From Terriglobia bacterium (GTDB taxonomy: Bacteria; Acidobacteriota; Terriglobia; Bryobacterales; Bryobacteraceae), in contig JAIQFE010000040.1 in NCBI GenBank assembly GCA_020073445.1, positions 1 through 45,286 of the forward strand: a stretch of DNA of 45,286 nt, read 5' to 3'. Under the pieces are notes generated by a model. The model ran no database searches. It saw only the letters and a program-made list of their open reading frames with translations, and was not told the DNA's origin. The first letter of the stretch is position 1. Each line of letters starts with the position of its first letter. This document shows, in pieces, positions 7,520 to 15,675 of the stretch. The translations under genes were made by a program, and so were the position numbers.

Positions 7520-8179
7520 ATGCTGCTTGGGATGGTCGCGAAACGCAAGAAAGACCCACCACAGCGCCAGCCTCCCGACCTTCCTCCTCATCCGAACGAG
7601 AAAGAATCGATCACCGGAGGTGAGCCTATAGAGGACTCCCGCATCGCCGGTCTCGATCTTTCCGGGCGCAAGCTGACCGGTTTCAGCGCGAAGTCTTCGA
7701 TCTTCGAAGGAGTCTCCTTCGCAGGCTGCCACATCCCCTCGCCTCGTTTTCGCGACGTTCGCCTGGTCAAATGCGACCTCTCGAACGCCAAACTGCGCGG
7801 CTTCGAAGCGACCCGCGTCGAGTTCATTGACTGCCGGTTGACCGGCATGATCGCCATCGAGTGCCGGTGGCAGGACGTGCTGGTCGAAAATTGCGATGGA
7901 CGCTACGCGCAGATCTCGGATGGAAAGCTTCATGCCTGCGAGTTCAAAGGAAGCAACTTCGCCGAGGCAGACTTCCGGACCACCGACCTCGAAGGGGCGA
8001 TTTTCACCCAGGTCACGCTTCATCGAGCGGATTTCAGCCATTCCAAGCTTCGCAGCGCCGATCTTCGGGGAGCCGGCATCGACGGGATGATTGTCACCGC
8101 CGAGGATGTTCGCGGCGCGATCGTCAGTCCGACGCAGGCCATGGATCTGGCCCGCCTGCTCGGACTTGTCATTAAATAG
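7520..8179 (+). CDS. Pentapeptide-repeat protein
   Basis: This is a 219-residue cytosolic protein with no signal peptide. A basic, proline-rich N-terminus (about 35 residues) is followed by a right-handed quadrilateral beta-helix built from A(D/N)LxG-like pentapeptides: IAGLDLSGRKLTGFS, VKCDLSNAKLRGFE, FKGSNFAEADFRTTDLEGAIF and HRADFSHSKLRSADLRGAGI. The tail (DGMIVTAEDVRGAIVSPTQA, then MDLARLLGLVIK) resembles the C-terminus of many acidobacterial and actinobacterial pentapeptide proteins. The cellular role is unknown; some family members mimic DNA and bind gyrase, but nothing here proves that. An ATG at 7532 is an equally plausible start. It is 22 bp upstream of lgt and could be co-transcribed. 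Confidence 0.8.
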   Translation: MLLGMVAKRKKDPPQRQPPDLPPHPNEKESITGGEPIEDSRIAGLDLSGRKLTGFSAKSSIFEGVSFAGCHIPSPRFRDVRLVKCDLSNAKLRGFEATRVEFIDCRLTGMIAIECRWQDVLVENCDGRYAQISDGKLHACEFKGSNFAEADFRTTDLEGAIFTQVTLHRADFSHSKLRSADLRGAGIDGMIVTAEDVRGAIVSPTQAMDLARLLGLVIK

Positions 8180-8201
8180 CTGGTGCTAATCTAGAGGCAG
8201 A

Positions 8202-9014
8202 ATGCTCCCGAAGCTTATTTCCATCGGAAGCTTTTACCTTCCGACCTACGGCGTGATGGTCGCGCTGGCCTTCCTCGCTGGGCTCGCGATTACGGTGAAG
8301 CTTGCGCGCCGCAAGGGCCTGAACGCCGAGCTGGTGACGAACCTGGCGGTTTACGTGGCGCTGGCCGGGATGCTGGGCGCTAAGATCTTGATGATCGTGT
8401 TTGACTGGCGCCGCTACATGGCGAATCCCAGCGACATCTTTTCAGTGGCGACTCTCCAGGCAGCCGGTGTTTTTCAAGGTGGCCTGATTCTCGCGCTGGT
8501 AACCGCGATCGTCTATATGCGCAAGCAGGGCTTGCCATTGCTGGGAACTTCGGACGCCTTCGCTCCCGGACTTGCGTTAGGACATGCCATCGGCAAGGTC
8601 GGCTGCTTCGCCGCGGGATGCTGCTGGGGCACTGAATCCAACCTGCCTTGGGCGGTGAAGTTCCACGATCCGGCGGCCTACGCGCTCACCGGAGTCCCGC
8701 TCGAAATCGCATTGCATCCGGCGCAGTTGTACGAATCCGGCGCGGAAGCTCTGGTGTTCGGGTTCCTCTACTGGCGATTCGGGAAGCAACATGCGCCCGG
8801 CCAGATCATCGGACTGTACCTGGTCCTCAGCTCGGTCCTGCGGTTCTTCATCGAGTTCACGCGCAATCACGAACAGGCACTGCCTTTTGGCTTGCCGCTT
8901 TCGATTACCCAGTGGATCGCGATCGGATTGGCCGCCGTGGGCGCGGTCTTGCTGGTCCGGGCACGCCGTCCCCAGGGGATCGTTGCCAATACCAAGCAAC
9001 CCGTGCACGCCTAA
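8202..9014 (+). CDS. lgt: Phosphatidylglycerol--prolipoprotein diacylglyceryl transferase
   Basis: Lgt moves the diacylglyceryl group of phosphatidylglycerol to the lipobox cysteine of prolipoproteins in the inner membrane. The 270-residue protein has about seven hydrophobic segments, the VFQGGL motif (90-95), G131-K-V-G-C-F-A-A-G-C-C-W-G and H172-P-A-Q-L-Y-E178, the family hallmark around the essential His/Tyr region. It belongs to the GCF/GCC variant seen outside the proteobacteria. Position 132 is Lys, where the classic signature has Arg. The length is normal. The lipoprotein candidate at 30094-31794 is a likely type of client. Confidence 0.95.
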   Translation: MLPKLISIGSFYLPTYGVMVALAFLAGLAITVKLARRKGLNAELVTNLAVYVALAGMLGAKILMIVFDWRRYMANPSDIFSVATLQAAGVFQGGLILALVTAIVYMRKQGLPLLGTSDAFAPGLALGHAIGKVGCFAAGCCWGTESNLPWAVKFHDPAAYALTGVPLEIALHPAQLYESGAEALVFGFLYWRFGKQHAPGQIIGLYLVLSSVLRFFIEFTRNHEQALPFGLPLSITQWIAIGLAAVGAVLLVRARRPQGIVANTKQPVHA

Positions 9015-9050
9015 ATAAACTGGACTCTTCTGCCGATCCCTGCCGCAGGG

Positions 9051-9479
9051 ATGCGTGTGCGCAGGCATAAAAACGAGAGAGGTTTCGTGCTCATCGCGAT
9101 GTCCGTCGCGATGGTGGTCATGCTGGCCGTGATGGGCCTGGCCTTCGATTTCGGCCGTATCTACATCGCCCACAACGAGGCTCAGGTTTTCACCGATGCC
9201 GCCGCCATGGCCGCCGCGTCCAAACTCGACGGAACGGATGCAGGCTTAGACCGTGCGCGCCAGGCTGTCGCGAAATTGCCCATGCGCTGGAACCTGGGAA
9301 CCAAATCGTTCTCGGGCGTCAAAGTGGAGTTCAGTCCGGATAAACAGAGTTGGGCCCGTGTGACGGCTCCCGACAATCAAGTGGAGATTACGTTTCTGCG
9401 CGCGGTCGGTGGACCGCCCACGTTCACGGTACCCGCGCACAGTGTCGCCGCCGCAAAGCCCGTGAGGCTGATCGAATGA
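9051..9479 (+). CDS. TadG-like Flp pilus assembly/secreted protein
   Basis: This is a 142-residue protein. Its basic N-terminus (MRVRRHKNERG) is followed directly by one transmembrane helix (FVLIAMSVAMVVMLAVMGLA) and then FDFGRIYIAHNEAQVFTDAAAMAAA, the recognisable TadE/TadG-like N-terminal pattern in which the helix continues into an extracytoplasmic region. TadG proteins are minor components of Flp/Tad pili. The usual von Willebrand A domain of full TadG is absent; only about 90 residues follow. The gene overlaps the next by ATGA, forming a tight three-gene unit. Confidence 0.7.
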   Translation: MRVRRHKNERGFVLIAMSVAMVVMLAVMGLAFDFGRIYIAHNEAQVFTDAAAMAAASKLDGTDAGLDRARQAVAKLPMRWNLGTKSFSGVKVEFSPDKQSWARVTAPDNQVEITFLRAVGGPPTFTVPAHSVAAAKPVRLIE

Positions 9480-9952
9480 GATTCATCGGCCAACGACGGG
9501 CGCGCCAGCGGGGACACGCGATGATCGAGCTGGCCGTGTCGGCAGCCGTGATGGTGTCATGCGTTGCAGGAACCGTTCAGTTCGGCTACACCTTTTACGT
9601 CTACAACCAACTGGTGACGGCCGTCGGTAATGGCGGGCGCTACGCAGCCATGCGGACGTACCGTGCCGCCGGATCACGTGACATTGAAAAAGGAAAAGAA
9701 GCCATCCGCAATATGGTGGTGTTCGGCGATTCGCGTCCCGCCACGGGCGTGGCGCCCCAGGTCGCGTATCTTAAACCCGAGCAGGTGCAGGTGGATTGGG
9801 TGATGGACGAATCCGGGAAGCCTGCGGCCGTGAACGTCTCCATCATCGATTACACGGTGGACGCGGCCTTTGGAATGTTTCGCTTCACCGGAAAACCGGC
9901 GGTCGAGTATCCCTTTGTCGGACGATTCGCGCCTTCCGAGAGTGAACCGTGA
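9476..9952 (+). CDS. TadE-like pseudopilin-type protein
   Basis: This is a 158-residue protein from the ATG in the ATGA overlap (9476-9479). A basic tail (MRFIGQRRARQRG) precedes HAMIELAVSAAVMVSCVAG and TVQFGYTFYVYNQLVTAVGN. The G-x-x-x-x-E pattern and the hydrophobic helix match TadE-type pseudopilins, which are cut by the prepilin peptidase TadV. The rest is a small extracytoplasmic domain. It is followed by another TadE-like gene through a GTGA overlap. Confidence 0.75.
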   Translation: MRFIGQRRARQRGHAMIELAVSAAVMVSCVAGTVQFGYTFYVYNQLVTAVGNGGRYAAMRTYRAAGSRDIEKGKEAIRNMVVFGDSRPATGVAPQVAYLKPEQVQVDWVMDESGKPAAVNVSIIDYTVDAAFGMFRFTGKPAVEYPFVGRFAPSESEP

Positions 9953-10386
9953 GAAGGTCGAACCAACGCGGGCAGAGCATGGTGGAGGCGACGCTGGTTC
10001 TGCTGGTCTTCTTCGCGCTCCTACTGGGCGTAATCGATTGCGGGCAGGTTCTGTTCGCCCATCAGTCGCTGGTGGAACGCGTACGAACGGCAGTCCGCTG
10101 GGGTGTGGTGCATCCGTGGGACAGCGCGGATCCGATCGTCAATCTGGTTCTCTACAATCAGGCCGACGCGCCCCGCGGCGATACGCCTGCGTTCCTAGGC
10201 ATGCAGCGCGAGAACGTGGTGGTTCGTCACGTCGCGCCGCCCGAGCGTCCCGACGATGAAACGTTGAGCGTGACGATCGTGAATTTCCGGCCGCAGTTCT
10301 TTTCTCCTTGGTTTGCCGGGGCACTGGTAAGTTCTCGCGCAGTCTCGATCACCGCGCCCATGGCGACCCGCACCGCCTCGCGCTGA
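9949..10386 (+). CDS. TadE-like pseudopilin-type protein
   Basis: This is a 145-residue protein from the GTG at 9949, which overlaps the stop of the previous gene (GTGA). RRSNQRGQSMVEATLVLLVF and FALLLGVIDCGQVLFAHQSL form the canonical TadE segment: a GQS-M-VE processing site, a hydrophobic helix and a following amphipathic helix. The three overlapping genes would be translated together as a small set of minor pilins. No TadA ATPase, TadB/C, RcpA secretin, Flp pilin or prepilin peptidase is nearby, so these either serve a distant Tad machine or act alone. Confidence 0.75.
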   Translation: MRRSNQRGQSMVEATLVLLVFFALLLGVIDCGQVLFAHQSLVERVRTAVRWGVVHPWDSADPIVNLVLYNQADAPRGDTPAFLGMQRENVVVRHVAPPERPDDETLSVTIVNFRPQFFSPWFAGALVSSRAVSITAPMATRTASR

Positions 10387-10400
10387 CGCTATCCTGAATA

Positions 10401-11621
10401 TTGGCGACCCTTAAACCGTTTCAACCTTATCGCTACACTTCCAAGGCCGGCGATCCCGCTAAGCTGCTCACACAGCCGTACGACAAGATCAACCCGGCCA
10501 TGCAGGCGAAGTATCTCGCCGCAAGCCCATACAACCTGGTGCGGGTGATTCTCGGCGAGCGCCAGAGCTCGGACAATCCTTCCGACAATGTCTACACGCG
10601 TGCCGCCCGGCATCTGGACGAATGGATACGCGACGGCATCCTGGCGCAGGATCCGAAGCCCGGATTCTACGCCTACTTTCAGGATTTCGCCGTCCCCGAT
10701 ACGAATGAACGAGCCACGCGGATGGGGTTCATCGGAATCGGCAAGGTGGAGGATTACTCGGCGGGCGTGGTGTATCGCCACGAGCAAACGCTTTCGGGCC
10801 CCAAGAAAGATCGACTGGAACTGCTTCGGCACACGCGCGGACACTTCGGCCAGATCTTCATGCTGTACCCAGATCGTGAAGGGTCGGTAGATCAGGTGCT
10901 GACGAAAGCCGCTGCGGGTGCTCCCGAGCTGGATGTTCTCGATGAATACGGGGCCCGGCATCGGCTGTGGCCGATTACGGACCCTGCGACCATCCAGCGG
11001 ATGCAGGATTTGATGGCGGACAAGAAGCTGCTGATTGCCGACGGGCATCATCGGTATGAGACAGCCCTGGCGTATCGGAATGAGAATCCCGGTGTGCCCG
11101 CGGCGGAATACGTGATGATGACCTTCGTCAACATGTATTCGCCAGGTCTCAAGATCCTGGCGACGCATCGCGTGCTGAGAAACCTCGAAGGCTTCCAGGC
11201 AGCGGCGCTGCTGGCAAAGGCGCGGACCAGCGGATGGTCGGTGCGGGAAGGAATGCCCGAACGCGGTGCCGACACGAATACGGTTCGAATCGGGCTGGTC
11301 GCGTCCAGCCGGGCCTACGTGCTGGAACGCGACCGTCGCGAGGGTGAGCTGGACGTCCCCGTGCTGCACTCGGAAATCCTAGGCGGCCTGCTCGGCATCA
11401 GCGAAGAGTCCGTGCGGGACGAGAGATTCATCACCTACGTGCGCGGGATTGACACGGCAGTTGCCGAAGTCCGGGAGAAGGGCGCGCAGGCGGCGTTTTT
11501 GCTTGAGCCGACGCCGATCGAGGAGATGGCTCGGATCGCATTCGCGGGTGGCGTGATGCCCCAGAAGTCCACCGATTTTTATCCGAAGCTGTTAAGCGGC
11601 GTGACGATTTATCGCCTGTGA
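10401..11621 (+). CDS. DUF1015 family protein
   Basis: This is a 406-residue protein from a TTG start at 10401, 14 bp after the TadE-like gene. It carries the DUF1015 pattern: an N-terminal FQPYRYTSKAGDPAKLLTQP segment leading to YDKI, SPYNLVRVILGE, the central H-R-L-W-P-I-T and, most tellingly, LIADGHHRYETALAYR near residues 212-227. Members are widespread in bacteria and archaea, often near serine or amino acid metabolism genes. Their enzyme activity is not firmly established; the ADGHHR block suggests phosphate or nucleotide chemistry by inference only. There is no signal peptide, so it is probably cytosolic. Confidence 0.85.
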   Translation: MATLKPFQPYRYTSKAGDPAKLLTQPYDKINPAMQAKYLAASPYNLVRVILGERQSSDNPSDNVYTRAARHLDEWIRDGILAQDPKPGFYAYFQDFAVPDTNERATRMGFIGIGKVEDYSAGVVYRHEQTLSGPKKDRLELLRHTRGHFGQIFMLYPDREGSVDQVLTKAAAGAPELDVLDEYGARHRLWPITDPATIQRMQDLMADKKLLIADGHHRYETALAYRNENPGVPAAEYVMMTFVNMYSPGLKILATHRVLRNLEGFQAAALLAKARTSGWSVREGMPERGADTNTVRIGLVASSRAYVLERDRREGELDVPVLHSEILGGLLGISEESVRDERFITYVRGIDTAVAEVREKGAQAAFLLEPTPIEEMARIAFAGGVMPQKSTDFYPKLLSGVTIYRL

Positions 11622-11627
11622 CGTGCT

Positions 11628-11720
11628 GAAAAAGGGGACAGGCTACTCTGTCCCCTCCACGGAATGCTCCTGATTTCGCTCGCCAAGTGGGAGTGGACAG
11701 AGCTGCCTGTCCCCTTTTTC
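11628..11720. mobile_element. MITE-like element with long inverted repeats
   Basis: This is a 93-bp non-coding element with imperfect inverted arms. The left arm is GAAAAAGGGGACAGGCTACT then CTGTCCCCTCC (11628-11658); the right arm (11689-11720), read inward from its end, is GAAAAAGGGGACAGGCAGCT then CTGTCCACTCCC. A 30-bp centre carries no gene. It could fold into one long hairpin. It looks like a miniature inverted-repeat element or a paired REP module; the AAAAAGGGGACAGGC arms recall repeats mobilised by REP-associated transposases, by memory only. It may also end transcription of the DUF1015 gene. Confidence 0.6.
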
Positions 11721-11734
11721 TTCCATCCGCGCAA

Positions 11735-11763
11735 AGCCCCGTCCGTAAGGACGGGGGATCTAC
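11735..11763 (+). repeat. REP-like palindromic element, copy 3
   Basis: AGCCCCGTCC, loop GTAA, GGACGGGG then GATCTAC: an 8-bp perfect stem (11737-11744 with 11749-11756). It shares stem layout and flanks with the copies at 7431 and 7488. It overlaps the stop codon of the purine nucleoside phosphorylase gene (minus strand, 11760-11762). Confidence 0.65.
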
Positions 11764-12530
11764 TTCAATTGCGGTATCACCGCGCGCAGCAGCGCAGCGA
11801 GCGTATCTTTGACGCGTTCGCCCGTCTCCATCACTTCCGAGTGAGTCAGCTTCTGCGGCAGGATCCCCGCCGCCATATTAGTCACGCACGAAATCCCGAG
11901 AACCTTGATCCCCATGTGATTCGCGGCGATCACTTCGGGGACCGTCGACATGCCCACCAGGTCTGCGCCGATTGTCCGTAGATAACGGATCTCGGCGGGC
12001 GTCTCGTAACTCGGGCCGGCTAGCCCCGCGTACACGCCTTCTTTGAGAGTGAGCCCCATGGCAGAGCCGGCTTGCTTGGCGATCTCGCGATATTCAACGG
12101 AATATGCTTCGCTCATATCGGGAAAGCGGGGACCGAACGACTCGTCATTGGGGCCGGTCAACGGATTCACGCCCATCAGGTTGATGTGATCCGCGATCAG
12201 CACCAGGTCTCCCGGTTTGTAGCTCGTGTTGATGCCACCTGAGGCGTTGGTGACCACCAGCGTGCGCATCCCGCGCCACATCATCTCGCGAATGGGATAC
12301 GCGACCTGATGCGCCGTATAGCCCTCGTACAGATGCGCGCGGCCGGCGGCCACAATCACGTCGGTATCGCCGAGGCGTCCCGTCACCAGCTTGCCCGCGT
12401 GGCCCGTGGCCGTGGATACTGGCCAACCTGGTATATCGGAATATGGCTTCTCGACGCGATTTTCGAGCGTATCGGCAAACCATCCGAGCCCGCTGCCGAG
12501 GATGACGCCAACTTTAGAAGAGTCACTCAT
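11760..12530 (-). CDS. punA: Purine nucleoside phosphorylase (trimeric type)
   Basis: This is a 256-residue enzyme that splits inosine, guanosine and deoxy forms with phosphate into the free base and (deoxy)ribose-1-phosphate. It carries the trimeric PNP motifs: VILGSGLGWFAD near the N-terminus, TGHAGKLVTGRL (phosphate site), AGRAHLYEGY, VTNASGGINTSYKPGDLVLI, GPSYETPAEIR, VGMSTVPEVIAANH and GISCVTNMAAGI (the purine-site Asn). The start ATG overlaps the stop of the nucleoside transporter gene (ATGA, 12527-12530), so the two are translationally coupled. It is the last gene of a salvage operon. Confidence 0.95.
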   Translation of the reverse strand: MSDSSKVGVILGSGLGWFADTLENRVEKPYSDIPGWPVSTATGHAGKLVTGRLGDTDVIVAAGRAHLYEGYTAHQVAYPIREMMWRGMRTLVVTNASGGINTSYKPGDLVLIADHINLMGVNPLTGPNDESFGPRFPDMSEAYSVEYREIAKQAGSAMGLTLKEGVYAGLAGPSYETPAEIRYLRTIGADLVGMSTVPEVIAANHMGIKVLGISCVTNMAAGILPQKLTHSEVMETGERVKDTLAALLRAVIPQLK

Positions 12531-13753
12531 AACAGCATCCCCGCGATACACGCCGACATGAAATTCGCCAGCGTTCCGGCGGCGACGGCCTTCATTCCCA
12601 GCCGCGCCAGATCCGATCTTCGAGTCGGCGCCAGGGCTCCGATCCCGCCCACCTGCATCGCGACAGAACTCAGGTTGGCGAAACCGCAGAGTGCGTAGGT
12701 CGCGATCACGAAGGACTTGGGATCGAGCCCGCTGCCGATCTTCCCCAAATCCACGAAAGCGACGAATTCGTTCAGGATCAGCCGCGTTCCGAGGAGATTG
12801 CCGACCGTCGCGCAATCGTCCCACTTCACGCCCAGCAGCCACGCGATCGGCGCGAAAGTCCTGCCCAGGATTCCCTGCATCGAATCAGGCAGCCATCCGA
12901 AGAAACGCGTCGCGTGCAGTGCCTGCAAGCCGCCGTTCAGCATGGCGATCAGGCCGATGAATGCGATCAGCATGGCTCCGATGTTCAGAGCCAGATGCAG
13001 GCCGTCGGCGGCGCCGCGCGCGGCCGCATCGATCACATTGACGCCGGGCTTCTCGACTTCGATCTTGACTCCGCCCATGGTCTCGGGTTTTTCGGTTTCC
13101 GGCATCAGGATCTTGGCCAGCATCAGCGTCGCCGGAGACGTCATGATGACAGCTGTCAGCAAATGCCGTATCTCGACATGCGCGATCAGGACGTACGCCG
13201 CCATCACCGCGCCGGAGACGTGCGCCATGCCGCTGGTCATGATGGTGAACAGTTCGCTCTGCGTCAGCCCCGCGAGAAACGGGCGGATGGTGAGCGGAGC
13301 CTCGGTCTGCCCCATGAAGATGCTGGCCGCGACGCTGGTCGATTCGGCGCCGCTGGTGCCCATCACCCGCTGCATCACGCTCGCCATGGCGCGCACGAAT
13401 ACCTGCATGACGCCCAGGTAGTAGAGAATCGCGAACAGTGACGCAATGAAGATGACGATCGGCAGCACCTGGAATGCGAAGACCGTGCCGAACTGGTCAT
13501 TCGGGGCACCGAGCTTGTCGCCGAAAACGAATTTACTGCCTTCGATGGCGTAGCCGAGCATGCTGTTCACGCCGTTGCTCAGCATCTTGAACCATTCGGC
13601 GATGGGGGTTTTCAGGACCAGGAACGCGAAGCCGAATTGGAGACCCAGGCCCCAATAGATCACGCGCGGCTGGATTGCCCGGCGATTGTTCGAAAACAAA
13701 AACGCCACGGCAACGATGACGACAAGTCCGAGCAGCCCGGTGAACCGCTGCAT
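12527..13753 (-). CDS. nupC: Concentrative nucleoside transporter (CNT/NupC family)
   Basis: This is a 408-residue inner-membrane protein with about ten hydrophobic segments. CNT motifs include GQTEAPLTIRPFL, VSGAVMAAYVLI, NLLGTRLILNEFVAF and the C-terminal ALCGFANLSSVAMQVGGIGA. It couples nucleoside uptake to a proton or sodium gradient. It lies between the pyrimidine and purine nucleoside phosphorylase genes, 18 bp after the first and overlapping the second by 4 bp, so uptake and phosphorolysis are encoded together. Confidence 0.93.
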   Translation of the reverse strand: MQRFTGLLGLVVIVAVAFLFSNNRRAIQPRVIYWGLGLQFGFAFLVLKTPIAEWFKMLSNGVNSMLGYAIEGSKFVFGDKLGAPNDQFGTVFAFQVLPIVIFIASLFAILYYLGVMQVFVRAMASVMQRVMGTSGAESTSVAASIFMGQTEAPLTIRPFLAGLTQSELFTIMTSGMAHVSGAVMAAYVLIAHVEIRHLLTAVIMTSPATLMLAKILMPETEKPETMGGVKIEVEKPGVNVIDAAARGAADGLHLALNIGAMLIAFIGLIAMLNGGLQALHATRFFGWLPDSMQGILGRTFAPIAWLLGVKWDDCATVGNLLGTRLILNEFVAFVDLGKIGSGLDPKSFVIATYALCGFANLSSVAMQVGGIGALAPTRRSDLARLGMKAVAAGTLANFMSACIAGMLL

Positions 13754-13771
13754 GTTTTTTGAACCGCTTGA

Positions 13772-15076
13772 TTAGCCGACGACTTCTAGAATCAGAGCGC
13801 GTTCTTCGGGGGCGCTGGACGAGATGCGGAAAGCGCCTTCCACCAGCTGGGCGGCGTCTTCCACCAGATCTTCGCGCGTGTAGTACAGGCGGCACAGCAC
13901 GCCGCCGGCGTCTACCTTCTGGCCGACCTTGACTTCCAGAATGACGCCGACAGCGGGATCGATGGCGTCGTCCTTATTCTCGCGGCCCGCGCCGATCATG
14001 GCCGAAGCCTGGCCGATTCCTTCGGCATCGATGGCGCTGACGTAACCCGACCGCGGCGAATTGATTTCGCGCGCGCCCGTGGCGTTGGGCAGCAGTTCGA
14101 AGCGATCCATCACGCGGGCATCGCCGCCCTGCGCCGTGATCACGTCCTTGAGCTTGCGGTATCCGGAACCGTCCAGCAGCTTCGCCTGGGCCAGCTCCCG
14201 CGCCTCTTCGAGCGTGGCAGTGATCTTGCCTGCATGGATCATCCGCGCGGCCAGTTCGAGCGACAGGCGCGTGAGATCCGTGGGCCCGACATTCTGGAGC
14301 GTCTGCGAAACCTCCATCACTTCGAGCGCATTGCCGATGGCGAAACCGAGAGGCTGGTTCATGTCGGTAATCAGCGCCTGGACCTTCTTATCCATGCGGC
14401 GGCCGATCCCCACCATCAGTTGCGCCAAGCGCCGGGCGTGGATCTGCTTCTTGATGAACGCGCCGGCTCCAACCTTGACGTCCAATATCAGGGCGTCGAT
14501 GCCGGCGGCCATCTTGCGGGACATGATGGACGTAGCCATCAGGCTGATGGACTCGACGGTCGCGGTCTGATCGCGCAATGCCTGCAACCGGGCGTCCGCG
14601 GGCGCGATCTCCGGAGGTACAGACGCGAAAGCCAGCTTGTGCTCGTTCAACTGAGCGATGAACTCTTCCGGGGTCAGATTGGTGCGGAGGCCGGGAATCG
14701 CCTCCAGCTTGTCCAGGGTGCCGCCGGCAAAGCCTTGCGCGCGCCCTCCGGTCATGGGGACGACCACTCCAGCCGCAGCTGCCAGTGGCGCCGCGACCAG
14801 ACTGGTCTTGTCGCCGACACCGCCGGTCGAGTGTTTATCGACTTTGACGCCCGGTACTCCGGACAGGTCGAGGGACACTCCCGAAGCGATCATCCGCTCG
14901 GTCATGGCGCTGACTTCGCGGTCGCTCATGCCCGAGAAATACGTGGCCATGAGGAAGGCGGACATCTGATAGTCGGGAATCTCTCCGCTAAGATAACCGT
15001 CAACGAGAGAAGCGATGTCCTCAGGAGACAATTCTTCGCCATCCCTCTTCTGGTGAATGAGGTCGACAGTTCGCAT
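13772..15076 (-). CDS. deoA: Thymidine / pyrimidine-nucleoside phosphorylase
   Basis: This is a 434-residue enzyme that releases thymine or uracil from (deoxy)nucleosides with phosphate. The start MRTVDLIHQKRDGEELSPED is the usual family N-terminus. VDKHSTGGVGDKTSLVAAPL holds the phosphate-binding signature, followed by PMTGGRAQGFAGGTLDKLEA, MATSIMSRKMAAGIDALILD and the DVKVGAGAF segment. The C-terminal domain is complete. The length matches both DeoA and Pdp families, so thymidine-specific and broad pyrimidine substrates are both possible. It is the first gene of the deoA-nupC-punA operon; a modest promoter lies just upstream. Confidence 0.93.
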   Translation of the reverse strand: MRTVDLIHQKRDGEELSPEDIASLVDGYLSGEIPDYQMSAFLMATYFSGMSDREVSAMTERMIASGVSLDLSGVPGVKVDKHSTGGVGDKTSLVAAPLAAAAGVVVPMTGGRAQGFAGGTLDKLEAIPGLRTNLTPEEFIAQLNEHKLAFASVPPEIAPADARLQALRDQTATVESISLMATSIMSRKMAAGIDALILDVKVGAGAFIKKQIHARRLAQLMVGIGRRMDKKVQALITDMNQPLGFAIGNALEVMEVSQTLQNVGPTDLTRLSLELAARMIHAGKITATLEEARELAQAKLLDGSGYRKLKDVITAQGGDARVMDRFELLPNATGAREINSPRSGYVSAIDAEGIGQASAMIGAGRENKDDAIDPAVGVILEVKVGQKVDAGGVLCRLYYTREDLVEDAAQLVEGAFRISSSAPEERALILEVVG

Positions 15077-15093
15077 GTATAAGAACTGAGAGT

Positions 15094-15121
15094 AGCATAC
15101 TTGATTGGAAGTAAAGGACAA
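15094..15121 (-). promoter_or_regulatory. Possible promoter of the nucleoside salvage operon
   Basis: On the minus strand TTGTCC (15116-15121) and TATGCT (15094-15099) are separated by 16 bp. Transcription would start about 12 nt upstream of the deoA ATG. The match is moderate and no Shine-Dalgarno sequence is visible in the short leader. Confidence 0.35.
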
Positions 15122-15241
15122 TCGCCTGGGTATCGGCCGGTTTATTTTTCTTAAGGAAGCGCCGGTTCCTGAGGAGGGCACCCTTGCTCTGCCGCGTTTG
15201 GCCGTGCACGTGCCTTCAAATGGTCGAAGGACATTCAATCA

Positions 15242-15628
15242 ATGAAGAAGTTATTGGCACTGATGGTACTGGCGGGGAGTTCCATGTTCGGGCAGGTATC
15301 GTTCGGGATCAGCATTGGCGCACCTCCGCCGCCTCGTGTGATTCGAACCCGGCCCCGCAACCCCGGAGCGGGATACGTGTGGGTGGATGGCTACTGGTAC
15401 GCCTCAAACAATCGATATGCCTGGCATAACGGATACTATACGAGGCCTCCTTTTGAGGGTGCGGCGTGGGTAGGTCCTCGCTACGAAGGGCAGCAGTTTT
15501 ATGCGGGGTATTGGTCGGGCAACAATCGCCAGGAACAGCATGATCATCGCTGGGATCGCGACAAACGGAATCGGGATTATAACCGGGACAATCGCGACAA
15601 CCGGAACGAGCACGACAACCGGCGATAA
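15242..15628 (+). CDS. YXWGXW-repeat-type secreted protein
   Basis: This is a 128-residue protein. A signal peptide (MKKLLALMVLAGSSMFG) is followed by PPPPRVIRTRPRNPGAGYVW, VDGYWYASNNRYAWHNGYYT and RPPFEGAAWVGPRYEGQQFY. The repeated G-Y-x-W-x-x-G-Y-W and W-x-x-G-Y units are the YXWGXW/WxxGxW pattern of small envelope proteins. The last 30 residues are an Arg/Asp/Asn-rich tail (DRDKRNRDYNRDNRDNRNEH), very polar and probably disordered. The molecular role is unknown. GAAGGA lies about 10 nt before the ATG. Confidence 0.75.
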   Translation: MKKLLALMVLAGSSMFGQVSFGISIGAPPPPRVIRTRPRNPGAGYVWVDGYWYASNNRYAWHNGYYTRPPFEGAAWVGPRYEGQQFYAGYWSGNNRQEQHDHRWDRDKRNRDYNRDNRDNRNEHDNRR

Positions 15629-15675
15629 GCTGGTCCAGCGAGCCTGACCATATCGGGTCACGTGACCGGGTATGG

